46,006 bases of DNA from Chthoniobacterales bacterium (GCA_036569045.1 DATCRI010000010.1:1-46006); one strand, 5' to 3'. Shown: positions 31,788 through 41,616, numbered from the stretch's first letter. Made by a program: numbers and translations. Notes: generated by a model not told the origin, from the letters alone.

Positions 31788-32625
31788 CAGTCTTGGAAAG
31801 CGCGGCGGTGATCATGTCGTTCGCGAGATTGCGCATTTCCTTCACCTCGGACTCCGAAGGCGGGCGTTCGCCGAAGTTGCTCTCGATCGCGTAGAGCGTC
31901 TTGAGCTTCGAGAGCAGCAGCGTGACGAGTGGCGTCTGCTTCAGGCGGGGGTTCAGCGTGTCGAGCCGGTCGACGAAATAGCCCATCACGTCGAGACGCT
32001 TGAGGCCCTCGGCGCGCTTGGCGGTGTAGTTGTCGGCGGTGGCGTTGGTCGCAAGCTGAAAGCCGCGCAGCCAGCCGCCGAAGCTGATGAGATGAGCCAG
32101 TTCCTCGTCGTGGAGGTTCATCATCGCGCCCTCGACATCGGCCTGCGTCTTGATGAGTTCCTCGCGAAGTTTCATCCAGTCGCCCTTCTGCCCAAGGTCG
32201 ATCAGGCTGGCGGCGCGTTTCGTGAGGCTGTCGCCCACGCCGAGCGCGCGGGCCTGCCGGAGCAGGGCGCGGCCGACGTTCTGAATGCTCTGCGGTCGCT
32301 CGTTGATGACGATGACGAAGCCGTCGGCGACGACGATGCCGAAGTGCAGGGCGGTCTGAAAGCGGTTCGGAAACGTGGCGTCGAGGTTGTTCGACTCGAC
32401 GAGTTTCATCGGGATCGGCTGGAAGCTGTCGAGGTCGAGCAGGAGCTTCTGAATCTGCGGCGTCGTGGTGTCGTTCACGCCGAGCTCCTCGCGCATGTGA
32501 CCCTCGGCGCCCTCGGCGAAATCTCCACCGTCGTCCTGAGCCCGGGCGGGATTCGCGCCGAGAATGGTGGCGAACGAAAGGACGGCCAGCAGACGGGAAA
32601 GCATAACGAGGGAAAAACGTGCCAT
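31753..32625 (-). CDS. Exported protein of unknown function
   Basis: A 290-residue protein with a signal peptide (residues 1-30, MARFSLVMLSRLLAVLSFAT then ILGANPARA, cleavage before QDDGG). The mature part is acidic at its start, then mostly helical with regular Leu spacing, as in LLLDLDSFQPIPMKLVESNN and TLLLSKLKTLYAIESNFG. FGIVVADGFVIVINER (about residues 94-109) is a hydrophobic strand pair. No family is recognised. The longer open frame reaching 33729 lies over the ald gene and is not real. It is upstream of and overlaps the DUF885 gene, so they may work together, for example with the exported protein handling peptides. Confidence 0.7.
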   Translation of the reverse strand: MARFSLVMLSRLLAVLSFATILGANPARAQDDGGDFAEGAEGHMREELGVNDTTTPQIQKLLLDLDSFQPIPMKLVESNNLDATFPNRFQTALHFGIVVADGFVIVINERPQSIQNVGRALLRQARALGVGDSLTKRAASLIDLGQKGDWMKLREELIKTQADVEGAMMNLHDEELAHLISFGGWLRGFQLATNATADNYTAKRAEGLKRLDVMGYFVDRLDTLNPRLKQTPLVTLLLSKLKTLYAIESNFGERPPSESEVKEMRNLANDMITAALSKTDDKGNLLDIVE

Positions 32626-32712
32626 AGGTCGCGACGGTTGTCCATGCGCCCTCTGCCGCGAAGATTCGAAGAATCGGCTTTCGCCGGCACGCGGTTGGCG
32701 GATACTGGGGAC

Positions 32713-33813
32713 ATGGTTATCGGCGTTCCGAAGGAGATCAAGGAACAGGAAGCCCGCGTCGCCCTGCCTCCGGCCGCGGCTTATCAACTCGCCAAACGTG
32801 GCCACGAAATCCTGGTCGAGGCCGGCGCCGGGCTCGGCTCCGGCTTTTCGGATGAGGAATACACGGCCGCTGGCGCGCGGCTCGTGCCGCAGCACGCGGA
32901 CGTCTTTGCGCAGGCCGATCTCATCGTGAAGGTGAAAGAGCCGCTCGCGGCGGAATATCCGCTGCTGAGGCCCGGCCAGCTGCTTTTCACCTACCTGCAC
33001 CTCGCGGCGAACAAGACGCTGACCGAGGCGCTTCTCGCGACCGGGGCGACCTGCGTCGCCTACGAGACGGTCGAGGTGGACCGCCGTCTGCCGCTGCTCG
33101 AGCCGATGAGCGAGATCGCCGGCCGCATGTCGACTCTCGTCGGTGGCTATTTCCTCGCGAAGCACCAGGGCGGCAAAGGCGTGCTGCTCGGCGGCGTGCC
33201 CGGCGTGCTGCCCGGCAAGGTCGTCGTGATCGGGGGTGGCACCGCCGGCGTGAATGCCGCGCGCATGGCTGCCGGACTCGGCGCCGACGTGACGATTCTC
33301 GAGGTCGATCTCGAGCGCATGCGCTTCCTCGACATCACGATGCCCGGCGCGAACACCCTTTTTTCCAGCGAGGCGAATCTCATGGATCTGCTTCCCGCCC
33401 TCGATCTGCTCATCGGCGCGGTGCTCGTCCCCGGGGCGAAGGCGCCGAAACTCATCACGCGTGAAATGCTCCGCCGGATGAAGCCGGGCAGCGTGCTCGT
33501 CGACATCGCGATCGACCAGGGCGGCTGCGCGGAAACCTCGCGGCCGACCACGCACCACGACCCCGTGTTCACCGAGGAAGGCGTGCAGCATTACTGCGTC
33601 GCCAACATGCCTGGCGCCTACGCCCGCACCGCCACGCAGGCGCTCACGAACGCCACCTACCGCTATGTGGAGTCCCTCGCCGACCTCGGTCTCGCGGAGG
33701 CCTGCAAACGGCAGCCCGGCCTGGTGCATGGCATCAATATTCAGGACGGCCGCCTCACGATCAAACCGGTGGCGGACGCGCTCGGCCTCACGTATTCTTC
33801 CGCTTCCGTCTGA
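32713..33813 (+). CDS. ald: Alanine dehydrogenase
   Basis: A 366-residue NAD-dependent enzyme that interconverts L-alanine and pyruvate plus ammonia. [20 protein letters not shown] with Arg15, the catalytic Lys75 in VKVKEPL and His96 in [10 protein letters not shown] are in the expected places. The NAD motif is [20 protein letters not shown], and [20 protein letters not shown] is a strong family marker. It begins a same-strand run that extends to 41616 with almost no gaps. The stop overlaps the proA start by one base (TGATG). Confidence 0.96.
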   Translation: MVIGVPKEIKEQEARVALPPAAAYQLAKRGHEILVEAGAGLGSGFSDEEYTAAGARLVPQHADVFAQADLIVKVKEPLAAEYPLLRPGQLLFTYLHLAANKTLTEALLATGATCVAYETVEVDRRLPLLEPMSEIAGRMSTLVGGYFLAKHQGGKGVLLGGVPGVLPGKVVVIGGGTAGVNAARMAAGLGADVTILEVDLERMRFLDITMPGANTLFSSEANLMDLLPALDLLIGAVLVPGAKAPKLITREMLRRMKPGSVLVDIAIDQGGCAETSRPTTHHDPVFTEEGVQHYCVANMPGAYARTATQALTNATYRYVESLADLGLAEACKRQPGLVHGINIQDGRLTIKPVADALGLTYSSASV

Positions 33814-35084
33814 TGCAGTTGCCCGATTTGATCCGCGACATCGGGCGTCGCGCCCGCGAGGCGTCGCGCTCCCTGTCCACCCTCACCACCGAAACCAAGA
33901 ACGCCGTCCTCTGCGGAATGGCCGATGAATTGCTTGCCCGCGAGGCGCAGATTCTCGAAGCCAACGCCGCCGATGTCGCCGGCGCCGCATCGCACGGGCT
34001 CGCCCCGGCCGCGATCGATCGCCTTACGCTCACGCCCGAGCGCCTGCGGAAAATTGCGGCCGATGTCCGCCACGTTGCGGACCTGCCCGATCCCGTGAAC
34101 GAGCTGCTCGCGGAATGGACGCGGCCAAATGGCATTCGCATTTCCAAGGTGCGCAAACCCATCGGCGTGGTCGGCATCATTTACGAATCCCGCCCGAACG
34201 TCACCGCGGACGCCGCCGTGCTCTGCATCAAGACCGGCAATGCGGTCATCCTCCGCGGTGGCTCCGAGAGCCTTCGTTCGAATCTCGCCATCGCCGGGGC
34301 GCTCCAGGCCGGCGGCGCGCACGCCGGGCTGCCCGCCGATGCGGTGCAGCTCATTCCCGTCACCGACCGCGAGGCCGTGAAGCTCCTCGCGCAGATGGAT
34401 GAATTTCTCGACGTCATCGTCCCGCGCGGCGGCAAGTCCCTCATCGAGGCTGTCGTCACGAATGCCCGCATGCCGGTCATCAAGCACTACGACGGTGTCT
34501 GCCACCTCTACGTCGACCCCGCGGCCGACGTGGAAATGGCCACAAGCATTCTCATCAATGCGAAATGCCAGCGCCCCGGAGTCTGCAATTCCGTGGAATG
34601 CCTGCTCGTCCATCGCGACATCGCGCCCGCATTTTTCGCTCACGCCGCGCCGGCCTTGCGGGCCCACGGCGTCGAGCTGCGAGCCGACGCCGAGGCTTTT
34701 TCGGAACTCGAGGCGCTTGGTTACCCGCAGCTCGTGCCGGCGACCGACGAGGATTTCAAAACCGAGTATCTGGCGCTCATTCTCAGCGTGAAGATCGTGC
34801 CTGGCCTCGCCGCCGCCATCGATCACATCGAGCACTACGGCTCGCACCACAGTGACGCCATCGTCACGGCGGACGAAGCTGTCGCGGAGCGCTTCCTGAA
34901 CCAGGTCGACTCCGCGACCGTGTATTGGAACGCGTCGACGCGTTTCACCGACGGCGGCGAATTCGGTTTCGGCGCCGAGATCGGTATCAGCACCGACAAG
35001 CTCCACGCGCGCGGCCCCATGGCGCTGCCCGAGCTCACCACCTACCGCTACCTCATTCGTGGCGCAGGTCAGATCCGCCCATGA
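33813..35084 (+). CDS. proA: Gamma-glutamyl phosphate reductase
   Basis: A 423-residue NADPH-dependent enzyme, the second step of proline synthesis. KPIGVVGIIYESRPNVTADA (about 115-134), LKTGNAVILRGG-like text near 139-150 and NAKCQRPGVCNSVECLLVHR with the catalytic Cys258 identify it. ATKEXF-type C-terminal features include FGFGAEIGISTDKLHARGPM and YLIRGAGQI. Length is normal. No proB or proC is near, so the pathway is split. It is coupled to ald by a TGATG overlap and to acyP by an ATGA overlap. Confidence 0.96.
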   Translation: MQLPDLIRDIGRRAREASRSLSTLTTETKNAVLCGMADELLAREAQILEANAADVAGAASHGLAPAAIDRLTLTPERLRKIAADVRHVADLPDPVNELLAEWTRPNGIRISKVRKPIGVVGIIYESRPNVTADAAVLCIKTGNAVILRGGSESLRSNLAIAGALQAGGAHAGLPADAVQLIPVTDREAVKLLAQMDEFLDVIVPRGGKSLIEAVVTNARMPVIKHYDGVCHLYVDPAADVEMATSILINAKCQRPGVCNSVECLLVHRDIAPAFFAHAAPALRAHGVELRADAEAFSELEALGYPQLVPATDEDFKTEYLALILSVKIVPGLAAAIDHIEHYGSHHSDAIVTADEAVAERFLNQVDSATVYWNASTRFTDGGEFGFGAEIGISTDKLHARGPMALPELTTYRYLIRGAGQIRP

Positions 35085-35356
35085 GCACGGCCCGCCAGGT
35101 TTTTTACGAAGGCCGGGTGCAGGGCGTCGGCTTCCGCTTCACGGTGAAGACGATCGCCAGGGGCTTCGACGTTGTCGGCTGGGTGCGCAATCTTCCGGAC
35201 GACCGCGTCGAGCTGCAGGTCGGCGGCGACAAGGAGGAGGTCGAGGATTTCCTCACCGCGATTCGCGAAAGCGCCCTTGCAGGCCACATCCAGAAGGAGG
35301 ACGTTTCCTCCATCCCGCCGCTGCAGGGCGTGCGGGGATTCACGATCACCAGCTGA
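35081..35356 (+). CDS. acyP: Acylphosphatase
   Basis: A 91-residue protein with the acylphosphatase signature VFYEGRVQGVGFRFTVKTIA, in which Arg19 binds phosphate, and VVGWVRNLPDDRVELQVGG, with the catalytic Asn37. It hydrolyses acyl phosphates such as carbamoyl- or 1,3-bisphosphoglycerate. ProA's substrate is an acyl phosphate too, so adjacency to proA is curious, but acyP genes are scattered widely and no link is known. It starts in the last four bases of proA (ATGA). Confidence 0.94.
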   Translation: MSTARQVFYEGRVQGVGFRFTVKTIARGFDVVGWVRNLPDDRVELQVGGDKEEVEDFLTAIRESALAGHIQKEDVSSIPPLQGVRGFTITS

Positions 35357-35360
35357 TCCC

Positions 35361-36230
35361 ATGTCTGCCGCCCCCGTCGCCGTCCGCCTCCGCAATCTCA
35401 CCCGCGTCTATCCCGTGCCGCTGCGGCGCGAGCGGCTCGTCGCCGTGCGCGACCTCTCGCTGGACGTTCATGAGGGCGAAGTCTACGGCTTGCTCGGCCC
35501 GAATGGCTCCGGCAAGAGCACCACGCTCAAGATGCTCCTCGGCCTCGTCACGCCGACGTCCGGCACCGCGGAGGTTTTCGGAAACGACAGTCGCGCCTTC
35601 GCCGCCCGCAACGAAGTCGGCTTCCTGCCCGAGAATCCGTATTTCTACAAATTCCTCACCGGCGCCGAGACGCTGCGTTTCTACGGCAAGCTCTGCGGGC
35701 TGCGCGGCGCGAAACTGAAGAACCGCATCGAGGAATTGCTCGCGATGGTTGGCCTCGAGGATGCCCGGAATCGCCGCGTTGGCGGGTATTCCAAGGGCAT
35801 GCTCCAGCGCATCGGTCTCGCCCAGGCCATCATTCAGGACCCCCGCCTCGTCGTGCTCGACGAGCCCACCGCCGGCGTCGACCCGATCGGCTCGCGACAG
35901 ATTCGCGATCTCATTCTTAGCCTGAAATCGCGCGGCATGACCGTCCTGCTCACCTCGCATCTGCTCGAGCAGGTGCAGGAGGTCTGCGACCGCGTTGGCA
36001 TCATGGCCCGCGGCCGATTGTTGCGCGAAGGCAACCTCGACGAGCTCGTCTCGGTAGATTCGCAGACCCAATACGTCGTCGAAAACTCGACGCCCGAACT
36101 TGCCGCGCAAATCGAGGCGCTCGTCACGCAGGCCGGCGCCACGCTCGTGGAAACGCGCCGTCCGCAACGCACGCTGGAGAAGGTCTTTCTCGAGGTCACG
36201 AGCGCCGGCGATCAACCCGGCCGGCCGTGA
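35361..36230 (+). CDS. ABC transporter ATP-binding protein (ABC-2 exporter type), no permease adjacent
   Basis: A 289-residue ATPase. Walker A GPNGSGKSTTLKMLLGL, signature GYSKGMLQRIGLAQA, Walker B LVVLDEPTAGVDPIG, and the switch His in LLTSHLLEQVQEV. The YSKGM form of the signature is typical of the ABC-2 class (NatA, GldA and similar), whose permease gene normally follows. Here the next gene is bioD, overlapping by four bases (GTGA), and the permease is missing from the neighbourhood. The C-terminal domain (about 235-289) is the usual variable tail. Its partner must be encoded elsewhere or be one of the unknown membrane proteins. Confidence 0.88.
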   Translation: MSAAPVAVRLRNLTRVYPVPLRRERLVAVRDLSLDVHEGEVYGLLGPNGSGKSTTLKMLLGLVTPTSGTAEVFGNDSRAFAARNEVGFLPENPYFYKFLTGAETLRFYGKLCGLRGAKLKNRIEELLAMVGLEDARNRRVGGYSKGMLQRIGLAQAIIQDPRLVVLDEPTAGVDPIGSRQIRDLILSLKSRGMTVLLTSHLLEQVQEVCDRVGIMARGRLLREGNLDELVSVDSQTQYVVENSTPELAAQIEALVTQAGATLVETRRPQRTLEKVFLEVTSAGDQPGRP

Positions 36231-36871
36231 GCTTCTTCATCACCGGCACGGATACCGAAGTCGGCAAGACCTTCTTTTCGGTGCGTCTCGTCCGCGCCCT
36301 TCGCGCCGCCGGCATCGACGCCGTCGGGTTCAAGCCCGTGGCCTGCGGCGACTGGGAGGATGTCGATGCGCTGGTCGAGGCGGCCGATGGCATCGAGCCG
36401 CGGTCGGCCATTTGCCCGGTGCATCTCGACATGCCGGCGTCGCCGCTCACCGCCGCCTTCGCGCAGGAAACGACCATCGATCCCGCGACAATGGTGTCGG
36501 CATATCGCGCCCTCGCGGCCCGGCACGAGATGGTCATCGTCGAAGGCGCCGGCGGCTGGCTCGTGCCGATCACGCCCGATTATTTCATCGCCGACCTTGC
36601 CACCGAGCTCGCGCTGCCCGTCATCCTCGTCGTGCGCAACCGCCTCGGCGCTCTCAACCACACGTTGCTCACGATCGAGAGCATCCACCGCTGCGGCCTG
36701 CCGTGCGTGGGCATTGTGCTCAATCACATCGACGCTTCGGATGATCCCGCCGCCCGATCGAATCGCGCGACCTTCGAGTTGCTTCGCTCCGTCCGGGTGC
36801 TTTGCGAGCTGGAATCCACGCACGCCGAGCTGGATCTCGGTCTGCTCGCGCTGCCCGGCGTGCGGCATTGA
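36227..36871 (+). CDS. bioD: Dethiobiotin synthetase
   Basis: A 214-residue ATP-dependent carboxylase that closes the ureido ring in biotin synthesis. The P-loop sits at the very start: SFFITGTDTEVGKTFFSVRL. FKPVACGDWEDVDAL, IVEGAGGWLVPI and RNRLGALNHTLLTIESI are the other conserved blocks. It begins with GTG in the overlap with the ABC gene. No bioA, bioB, bioF or bioC is in the window. The BioH-like hydrolase at 29374 is 7 kb away in a different operon. Confidence 0.94.
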   Translation: MSFFITGTDTEVGKTFFSVRLVRALRAAGIDAVGFKPVACGDWEDVDALVEAADGIEPRSAICPVHLDMPASPLTAAFAQETTIDPATMVSAYRALAARHEMVIVEGAGGWLVPITPDYFIADLATELALPVILVVRNRLGALNHTLLTIESIHRCGLPCVGIVLNHIDASDDPAARSNRATFELLRSVRVLCELESTHAELDLGLLALPGVRH

Positions 36872-36874
36872 TCC

Positions 36875-37582
36875 ATGGCCGAGCCGCTTTTCGCCGCCCG
36901 GGGTCTGCGCAAGATCTACGTCACCGGCGACGTGGAAGTGCGCGCGCTCGATGGCGTCGATCTCGATCTCTTCGCGGGTGAGCTCGTTGTCCTGCTCGGC
37001 GCATCCGGGAGCGGAAAGTCCACATTGCTCAACAACCTCGGCGGCCTCGATGTGCCGTCTTCCGGCACCCTCACCTACCGCGGCCGCGATCTCGCCGGTG
37101 CGGACGAAGCGGAGCTCACGCGCTTTCGTCGCGATGCGGTGGGTTTTGTTTTTCAATTCTACAATCTCATCCCCAGCCTCACGGCGCGGGAGAACGTGGC
37201 GTTGATCACCGAGATCGCGCCGAATCCCATGGCGCCCGAGGACGCGCTGGCCCTCGTCGGCCTCGCCGATCGCATGGATCACTTTCCCTCGCAGCTTTCC
37301 GGCGGACAGCAGCAGCGCGTCGCCATCGCCCGCGCCATCGCGAAGCAGCCGGAGGTCCTCCTCTGCGACGAGCCCACCGGCGCCCTCGACGTCCGCACCG
37401 GCATCAATGTTCTCGAGGCGGTCGAGCGCGTGAATCGCGAGCTCGGCACGCTCACCGTCATCATCACGCACAATGCGGTGATCTCCGAAATGGCCGACCG
37501 CGTGATCCATCTCTCCGACGGAAAAATCTCGGGAATCGACCGCAATGCCGAGCGCCATGCGGTGAGCACGCTCGCCTGGTAG
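36875..37582 (+). CDS. ABC transporter ATP-binding protein (LolD/MacB type)
   Basis: A 235-residue ATPase. Walker [22 protein letters not shown]-loop [16 protein letters not shown], signature [16 protein letters not shown], Walker [17 protein letters not shown] and switch His in IITHNAVIS. This set, including [10 protein letters not shown], is that of the LolD/MacB/FtsE group that drives FtsX-like permeases by mechanotransmission rather than substrate passage. The FtsX-type permease starts immediately after the stop (no gap), followed by a periplasmic adaptor. Together these make a tripartite export or lipoprotein-sorting system. Confidence 0.93.
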   Translation: MAEPLFAARGLRKIYVTGDVEVRALDGVDLDLFAGELVVLLGASGSGKSTLLNNLGGLDVPSSGTLTYRGRDLAGADEAELTRFRRDAVGFVFQFYNLIPSLTARENVALITEIAPNPMAPEDALALVGLADRMDHFPSQLSGGQQQRVAIARAIAKQPEVLLCDEPTGALDVRTGINVLEAVERVNRELGTLTVIITHNAVISEMADRVIHLSDGKISGIDRNAERHAVSTLAW

Positions 37583-39952
37583 ATGCGCGTCCACCCGCTC
37601 GATCTCAAGCTCCTGCGGGACATCGGCCGGATGAAGGGGCAGATGCTCGCCGTCGGTCTCATCATGGCCTGCGGCCTCGCGATGATGATCATGGCGCGCA
37701 GCCTCATCCTCTCGCTGGAGTCCACGCGCTCCGCCTATTACGAGCGCTTCCGCTTCGCCGATGTCTTCAGCGATCTCAAGCGAGCGCCGAACAGCCTGCG
37801 GACGCGTCTTGCGGAGATTCCCGGCGTCGGCGCCGTCGAGACGCGCGTAACCGGCCGCATTCGGCTGAATCTTCCCGGACTTACCGAGCCGGCCGACGGC
37901 ACGATTCTTTCGATTCCCGACGACCGCCCCAGCCAGCTCAACCAACTCTTTCTGCGCAGCGGGCGGCTGCCGGAACGCGGTCGTGCGAAGGAGGTCGTCG
38001 TGGGCGAAGCGTTCGCGAAAGCCCATGGATTCAGCGTCGGCGACACGATCGATGCGATCCTCTACGGCGCGGAGGAGCGATTGACGATCGTGGGAATCGC
38101 GCTGTCGCCCGAGTTTGTTTTCGAAGCGCGGCCCGGGGACACGCTGCCCGACAACAAGCGATTCGGTGTCTTCTGGATGAATGAACGTGAGCTCGCGGAT
38201 GCGTTCAACCTCGACGGCGCGTTCAACAACGTCCTCATCGACGTCGCACCAGGCGAGGACGCCGCGCCGGTCATCGCCGCGCTGGATCGCCTCCTCGCGC
38301 CCTACGGCGGCCTCGTCGCCTACGACCGCCGCGACCATCCCTCCGCCCGCCAGCTCGACGACGAGATCGCCGTGCTCACCGGCCTGTCGTTCGCCTTCCC
38401 CGTCGTGTTCCTCAGCATCGCGGCGTTCATGACGAGCGCCGTGCTCACGCGACTGATCCGGCTGCAACGCGAGCAGATCGCGCAGCTCAAGGCCTTCGGC
38501 TACTCGTCGTGGCAGGTCGGCGGCCACTACCTGAAATTCGCGCTCGTCATCGTGATTGTTGGCCTCGCGGTCGGCACCGTCGCCGGCTTCTGGCTCGGCG
38601 ATCACGTCGTCACGCTCTACCACAAGTTTTTCCAGTTCCCCTCGCTCACCTTTCATCCCGCCTATCCCGCGATCGGCGCGGCGTTCCTGGTGAGTGCGGG
38701 CGCCGCATTCGTTGGCGTGCTCGGCGCCGTGCGTCAGGCGGTGAAATTGCCGCCCGCGGAGGCGATGCGACCGGAACCGCCCGCCGAGTTTCGACCATCT
38801 GCCTTCGAGCGACTCGGCTTGCAGCGCTTCCTCAGTCCGTCGTTTCGGATGGCATTGCGCAATCTCGAGCGCAAGCCGTGGCAGGCGTTCTTCACCGCGC
38901 TCGGGCTCATGCTGGCGACGGGCATCCCCATCGTTCCTGGCGCGATGCGCGACGGCATTCACTACCTGCTCGATTTTCAATGGGACCTCGCCCAGCGCCA
39001 GGACGTAACCGTCAGCCTCATCGAACCCGGCCCGGCCTCCGCCTTCACGGCCCTTGATCATCTGCCCGGAGTCTTTGCGGCGGAGCCCTTTCGTGCGGTG
39101 CCGGCGCGGCTGCGCAATGGCCACCGATCCTACCGCACCGCGGTGACCGGCGTGCCGCCAAATACGCGACTCAACCGCGCGCTGGATCGCTTCGGACGCC
39201 CGATTCCGCTGCCTCCGGACGGCCTCATCATGTCGGCCAAGCTCGCCGAGATGATCGGCGCGAAGCCCGGCGACCAAATCTGGATCGAGGTGCAGGAGGG
39301 CCGGCGACCGCGCGCGCTCGTGACGGTGCAGAGCCTCATCACGGACTACTCCGGCCTCAGCGCCTACATGGATATCGACGCGCTCCGCGGGCTCATGCGC
39401 GAGGGCGGCACGGTGAGCGGCGCGCATCTGGCTCTCGACGCTTCGCAGCGGGACGCGTTCATGGCGGCGATCAAGGAGGCGCCTCGGGTCGCGAGCCTCG
39501 GCATCAAGACCTCCGTGCGCGAGAGTTTCCGCAAGACTACGGCGGAATCCATCTCGCTGATCCAGGGACTCTATTTTACGTTCTCGGTCATTGTGGCATT
39601 CGGCGTGGTCTACAACAGCGCACGCATCGCGCTCTCGGAACGCAGTCGCGATCTGGCGACGTTGCGCGTGATCGGCTTTTCGAATCGCGAAGTCGCCGCG
39701 GTGCTGATCGGCGAGCTCGCCATGCTCACTCTCGTGGCGCTCCCGATCGGCCTGGCCGTCGGCGCGGCTCTTGCGAGCTGGATCGTCTCCTCGGCGAGCA
39801 CGGAAAGCGTGCGCCTGCCGCTCGTGCTCACGCCGCGCACGTTTTCCACGGCGGTTCTCATCGTGCTCGCGTCCGCGCTGGTCTCCTTTGCCGTGGTGAG
39901 CCGGCGCATCCGCCATCTCGATCTCCTCGGCGTTCTCAAGGCTCGCGATTAG
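37583..39952 (+). CDS. FtsX-family ABC transporter permease, large two-domain form
   Basis: A 789-residue membrane protein. An N-terminal hydrophobic helix (about 15-37) precedes a periplasmic domain (about 40-260). A first group of membrane helices (about 265-395) includes [20 protein letters not shown] and a run with [20 protein letters not shown] second half repeats the pattern: one helix near 435, a periplasmic domain (about 455-660) and a final helix group (about 665-780). This double FtsX layout is typical of the DUF-like permeases paired with LolD-type ATPases, not of the single-copy MacB. It works with the ATPase upstream and the membrane-fusion protein downstream (7-base gap). The exported molecule is unknown. 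Confidence 0.9.
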   Translation: MRVHPLDLKLLRDIGRMKGQMLAVGLIMACGLAMMIMARSLILSLESTRSAYYERFRFADVFSDLKRAPNSLRTRLAEIPGVGAVETRVTGRIRLNLPGLTEPADGTILSIPDDRPSQLNQLFLRSGRLPERGRAKEVVVGEAFAKAHGFSVGDTIDAILYGAEERLTIVGIALSPEFVFEARPGDTLPDNKRFGVFWMNERELADAFNLDGAFNNVLIDVAPGEDAAPVIAALDRLLAPYGGLVAYDRRDHPSARQLDDEIAVLTGLSFAFPVVFLSIAAFMTSAVLTRLIRLQREQIAQLKAFGYSSWQVGGHYLKFALVIVIVGLAVGTVAGFWLGDHVVTLYHKFFQFPSLTFHPAYPAIGAAFLVSAGAAFVGVLGAVRQAVKLPPAEAMRPEPPAEFRPSAFERLGLQRFLSPSFRMALRNLERKPWQAFFTALGLMLATGIPIVPGAMRDGIHYLLDFQWDLAQRQDVTVSLIEPGPASAFTALDHLPGVFAAEPFRAVPARLRNGHRSYRTAVTGVPPNTRLNRALDRFGRPIPLPPDGLIMSAKLAEMIGAKPGDQIWIEVQEGRRPRALVTVQSLITDYSGLSAYMDIDALRGLMREGGTVSGAHLALDASQRDAFMAAIKEAPRVASLGIKTSVRESFRKTTAESISLIQGLYFTFSVIVAFGVVYNSARIALSERSRDLATLRVIGFSNREVAAVLIGELAMLTLVALPIGLAVGAALASWIVSSASTESVRLPLVLTPRTFSTAVLIVLASALVSFAVVSRRIRHLDLLGVLKARD

Positions 39953-39959
39953 CATCTTC

Positions 39960-41186
39960 ATGGAAACTTCGAACACGCGCCGCCGTTCCAGATCTCCGCT
40001 CCGTCGCTTCGTGCCGTGGATTGGCGGCGCTGCGCTGGTCGGCTTCATCGTCTGGGGCCTGCTGCCGCAGCCGATTCCGGTCGATGCGGGCGAGGTGACG
40101 CGCGGGCCGCTCAAGGTCACCGTGCTCGAGGAGGGCAAGACGCGGATCCGCCACCGGTATGTGATCTCGTCGCCCGTGCCGGCCTACCTCAATCGCGTGC
40201 CGTTGCGGGCCGGGGCCGAAATCGTCGAGGGCGAGACCGTGCTGGCCACGCTTGCGCCGGCGCCGGCGAGCTTTCTCGATCCACGCGCCCGCGCCCAGGC
40301 CGAGGCGGCGTTGCAATCCGCCGACGCGGCCATCGAGCAGCGCGCCGCCCAGGTCGAGAGCGTGCGGGCGGATCTCGATCTCGCGCGCAAGGAGCTCAAG
40401 CGCAACGAACAGCTCAGGCGCACCGGCGCGATTGCCCAGTCGCAATGGGACACCGCGGCGAATCGCGTGGACGTGCTGCGTCGCAATCTCGACTCCGCGG
40501 AATTCTCGTTGAAGGTCGCAAAGTTCGAGCGCGAGCAGGCCGAGGCTTCGCTCATGCAGATGAAATCGGCGACGCCGGCTGGAGTGGCGCCGGTCGAGAT
40601 CCGGGCGCCGGTGACGGGGCGCGTGTTGAACGTCTTCGAGGAAAGCGCCCGCATGGTGAACGCCGGACAGTCGATCATGGAGGTCGGCGATCCGCGCGAC
40701 CTCGAGGCGGAGATCGAGATGCTGTCGACGGATGCCGTGAACGTGCGCGCCGGTGCCGAGGTTTCCATCGAGCAATGGGGCGGCGGCCAGCCGCTGGCGG
40801 GCCACGTCACGCTCGTCGAGCCGGGCGGTTACACGAAGGTCTCTGCGCTCGGCGTCGATGAGCAGCGCACGCTCGTGCGGGTCGATTTCGACAATCTTCC
40901 CGAGGGCGTTTTCGGCGACCGATTTCGTGTCGAGGCCCGTGTGACGACCTGGGCCGGCAAGGATGTCCTGCAAGCACCGACCGGCGCGCTTTTTCGTCGC
41001 GGCAACGACTGGATGACGTTCCTCCTGGAGGGCGGCCGCGCGAGGCTGGCGAAGGTCGAGATTGCCCACAACAACGGCGTCTCCGCCGAGGTGACGGCGG
41101 GATTGAAGGCGGGCGACCGCGTGATCCTTCACCCGCCGGATACCATTTCCGACGGCAGCAGGGTGAGCGTGCGCGCCGCCGATTAG
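39960..41186 (+). CDS. HlyD/MacA-type periplasmic adaptor (membrane-fusion protein)
   Basis: A 408-residue membrane-fusion protein. A short cytoplasmic start rich in Arg leads to one membrane anchor (about 22-38). The lipoyl/barrel-like segment RHRYVISSPVPAYLNRVPLR precedes a long alpha-hairpin (about 100-205) made of Ala/Glu/Arg-rich heptads such as QAEAALQSADAAIEQRAAQ. APVTGRVLNVFEESARMVNA marks the second lipoyl half. The beta-barrel and membrane-proximal domains make up the rest. It should link the inner-membrane FtsX permease to an outer-membrane channel of the TolC type, which is not in the window. Confidence 0.9.
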   Translation: METSNTRRRSRSPLRRFVPWIGGAALVGFIVWGLLPQPIPVDAGEVTRGPLKVTVLEEGKTRIRHRYVISSPVPAYLNRVPLRAGAEIVEGETVLATLAPAPASFLDPRARAQAEAALQSADAAIEQRAAQVESVRADLDLARKELKRNEQLRRTGAIAQSQWDTAANRVDVLRRNLDSAEFSLKVAKFEREQAEASLMQMKSATPAGVAPVEIRAPVTGRVLNVFEESARMVNAGQSIMEVGDPRDLEAEIEMLSTDAVNVRAGAEVSIEQWGGGQPLAGHVTLVEPGGYTKVSALGVDEQRTLVRVDFDNLPEGVFGDRFRVEARVTTWAGKDVLQAPTGALFRRGNDWMTFLLEGGRARLAKVEIAHNNGVSAEVTAGLKAGDRVILHPPDTISDGSRVSVRAAD

Positions 41187-41202
41187 CTGCTATGCTGCCG
41201 GC

Positions 41203-41616
41203 ATGAAACGCCTTCTGCCTCTCGTTGCCCTCCTGCTCGCCGGCTGCGCCTGGCTGCCCGAGGAAGGCCCGCCGATGAAGACTCTCAGCGGCACGCTCAC
41301 CTTTCGGGATACGACCGCCCTGCCACCTTCGGCGATCGCGCACGTGACGGTGGTTCCCACATCCGCGACGACGGTGGCGGATTCGGTCGTGCAGGGTGAT
41401 TTCCCGGCGAAGACCGGAACGGAGGTTTCCTTCTCGCTGAAATTTCCCGCCGAAAAGGTCGCCGGCGCGGGTGATTACCTCGTGCTGGCGCAGATCATCG
41501 ACCACGGCAAGGTCTGGTATTCCAACCTCAGCTCGCCGATGCGCGTGAGCTTCATTGCCGATCCCGGGAATCTGGTGATTCCGCTGCGTCGCGAGTCTCT
41601 GCGGATCGGGCAGTAG
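41203..41616 (+). CDS. YbaY-family lipoprotein
   Basis: A 137-residue protein with a lipoprotein signal peptide: MKRLLPLVALLLAGCAW, lipobox LLAGC with the acylated Cys15. The mature part reads LSGTLTFRDTTALPPSAIAH and VSFSLKFPAEKV, as in YbaY (type III secretion lipoprotein chaperone-like family, PF09619), a small beta-sandwich whose job is poorly known. It lies 16 bases after the adaptor gene and before a strong terminator, so it is the last gene of the run and may help the exporter at the outer membrane. No Asp follows the Cys, so outer-membrane sorting is likely. Confidence 0.85.
   Translation: MKRLLPLVALLLAGCAWLPEEGPPMKTLSGTLTFRDTTALPPSAIAHVTVVPTSATTVADSVVQGDFPAKTGTEVSFSLKFPAEKVAGAGDYLVLAQIIDHGKVWYSNLSSPMRVSFIADPGNLVIPLRRESLRIGQ

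Noticed and set aside
31543-33813. Long N-terminal extension of the ald frame (756 codons)
   Set aside because: The first 390 codons lie antisense to the DUF885 and exported-protein genes and have no similarity to alanine dehydrogenase, whose normal start MVIGVPKE is at 32713.
36212-40138. Antisense open frame of 1308 codons on the minus strand
   Set aside because: It lies opposite bioD, the LolD-type ATPase and the FtsX permease, all with clear family motifs. Its translation is Arg/His/Asp-rich with no recognisable domain, as expected of a shadow frame in GC-rich DNA.
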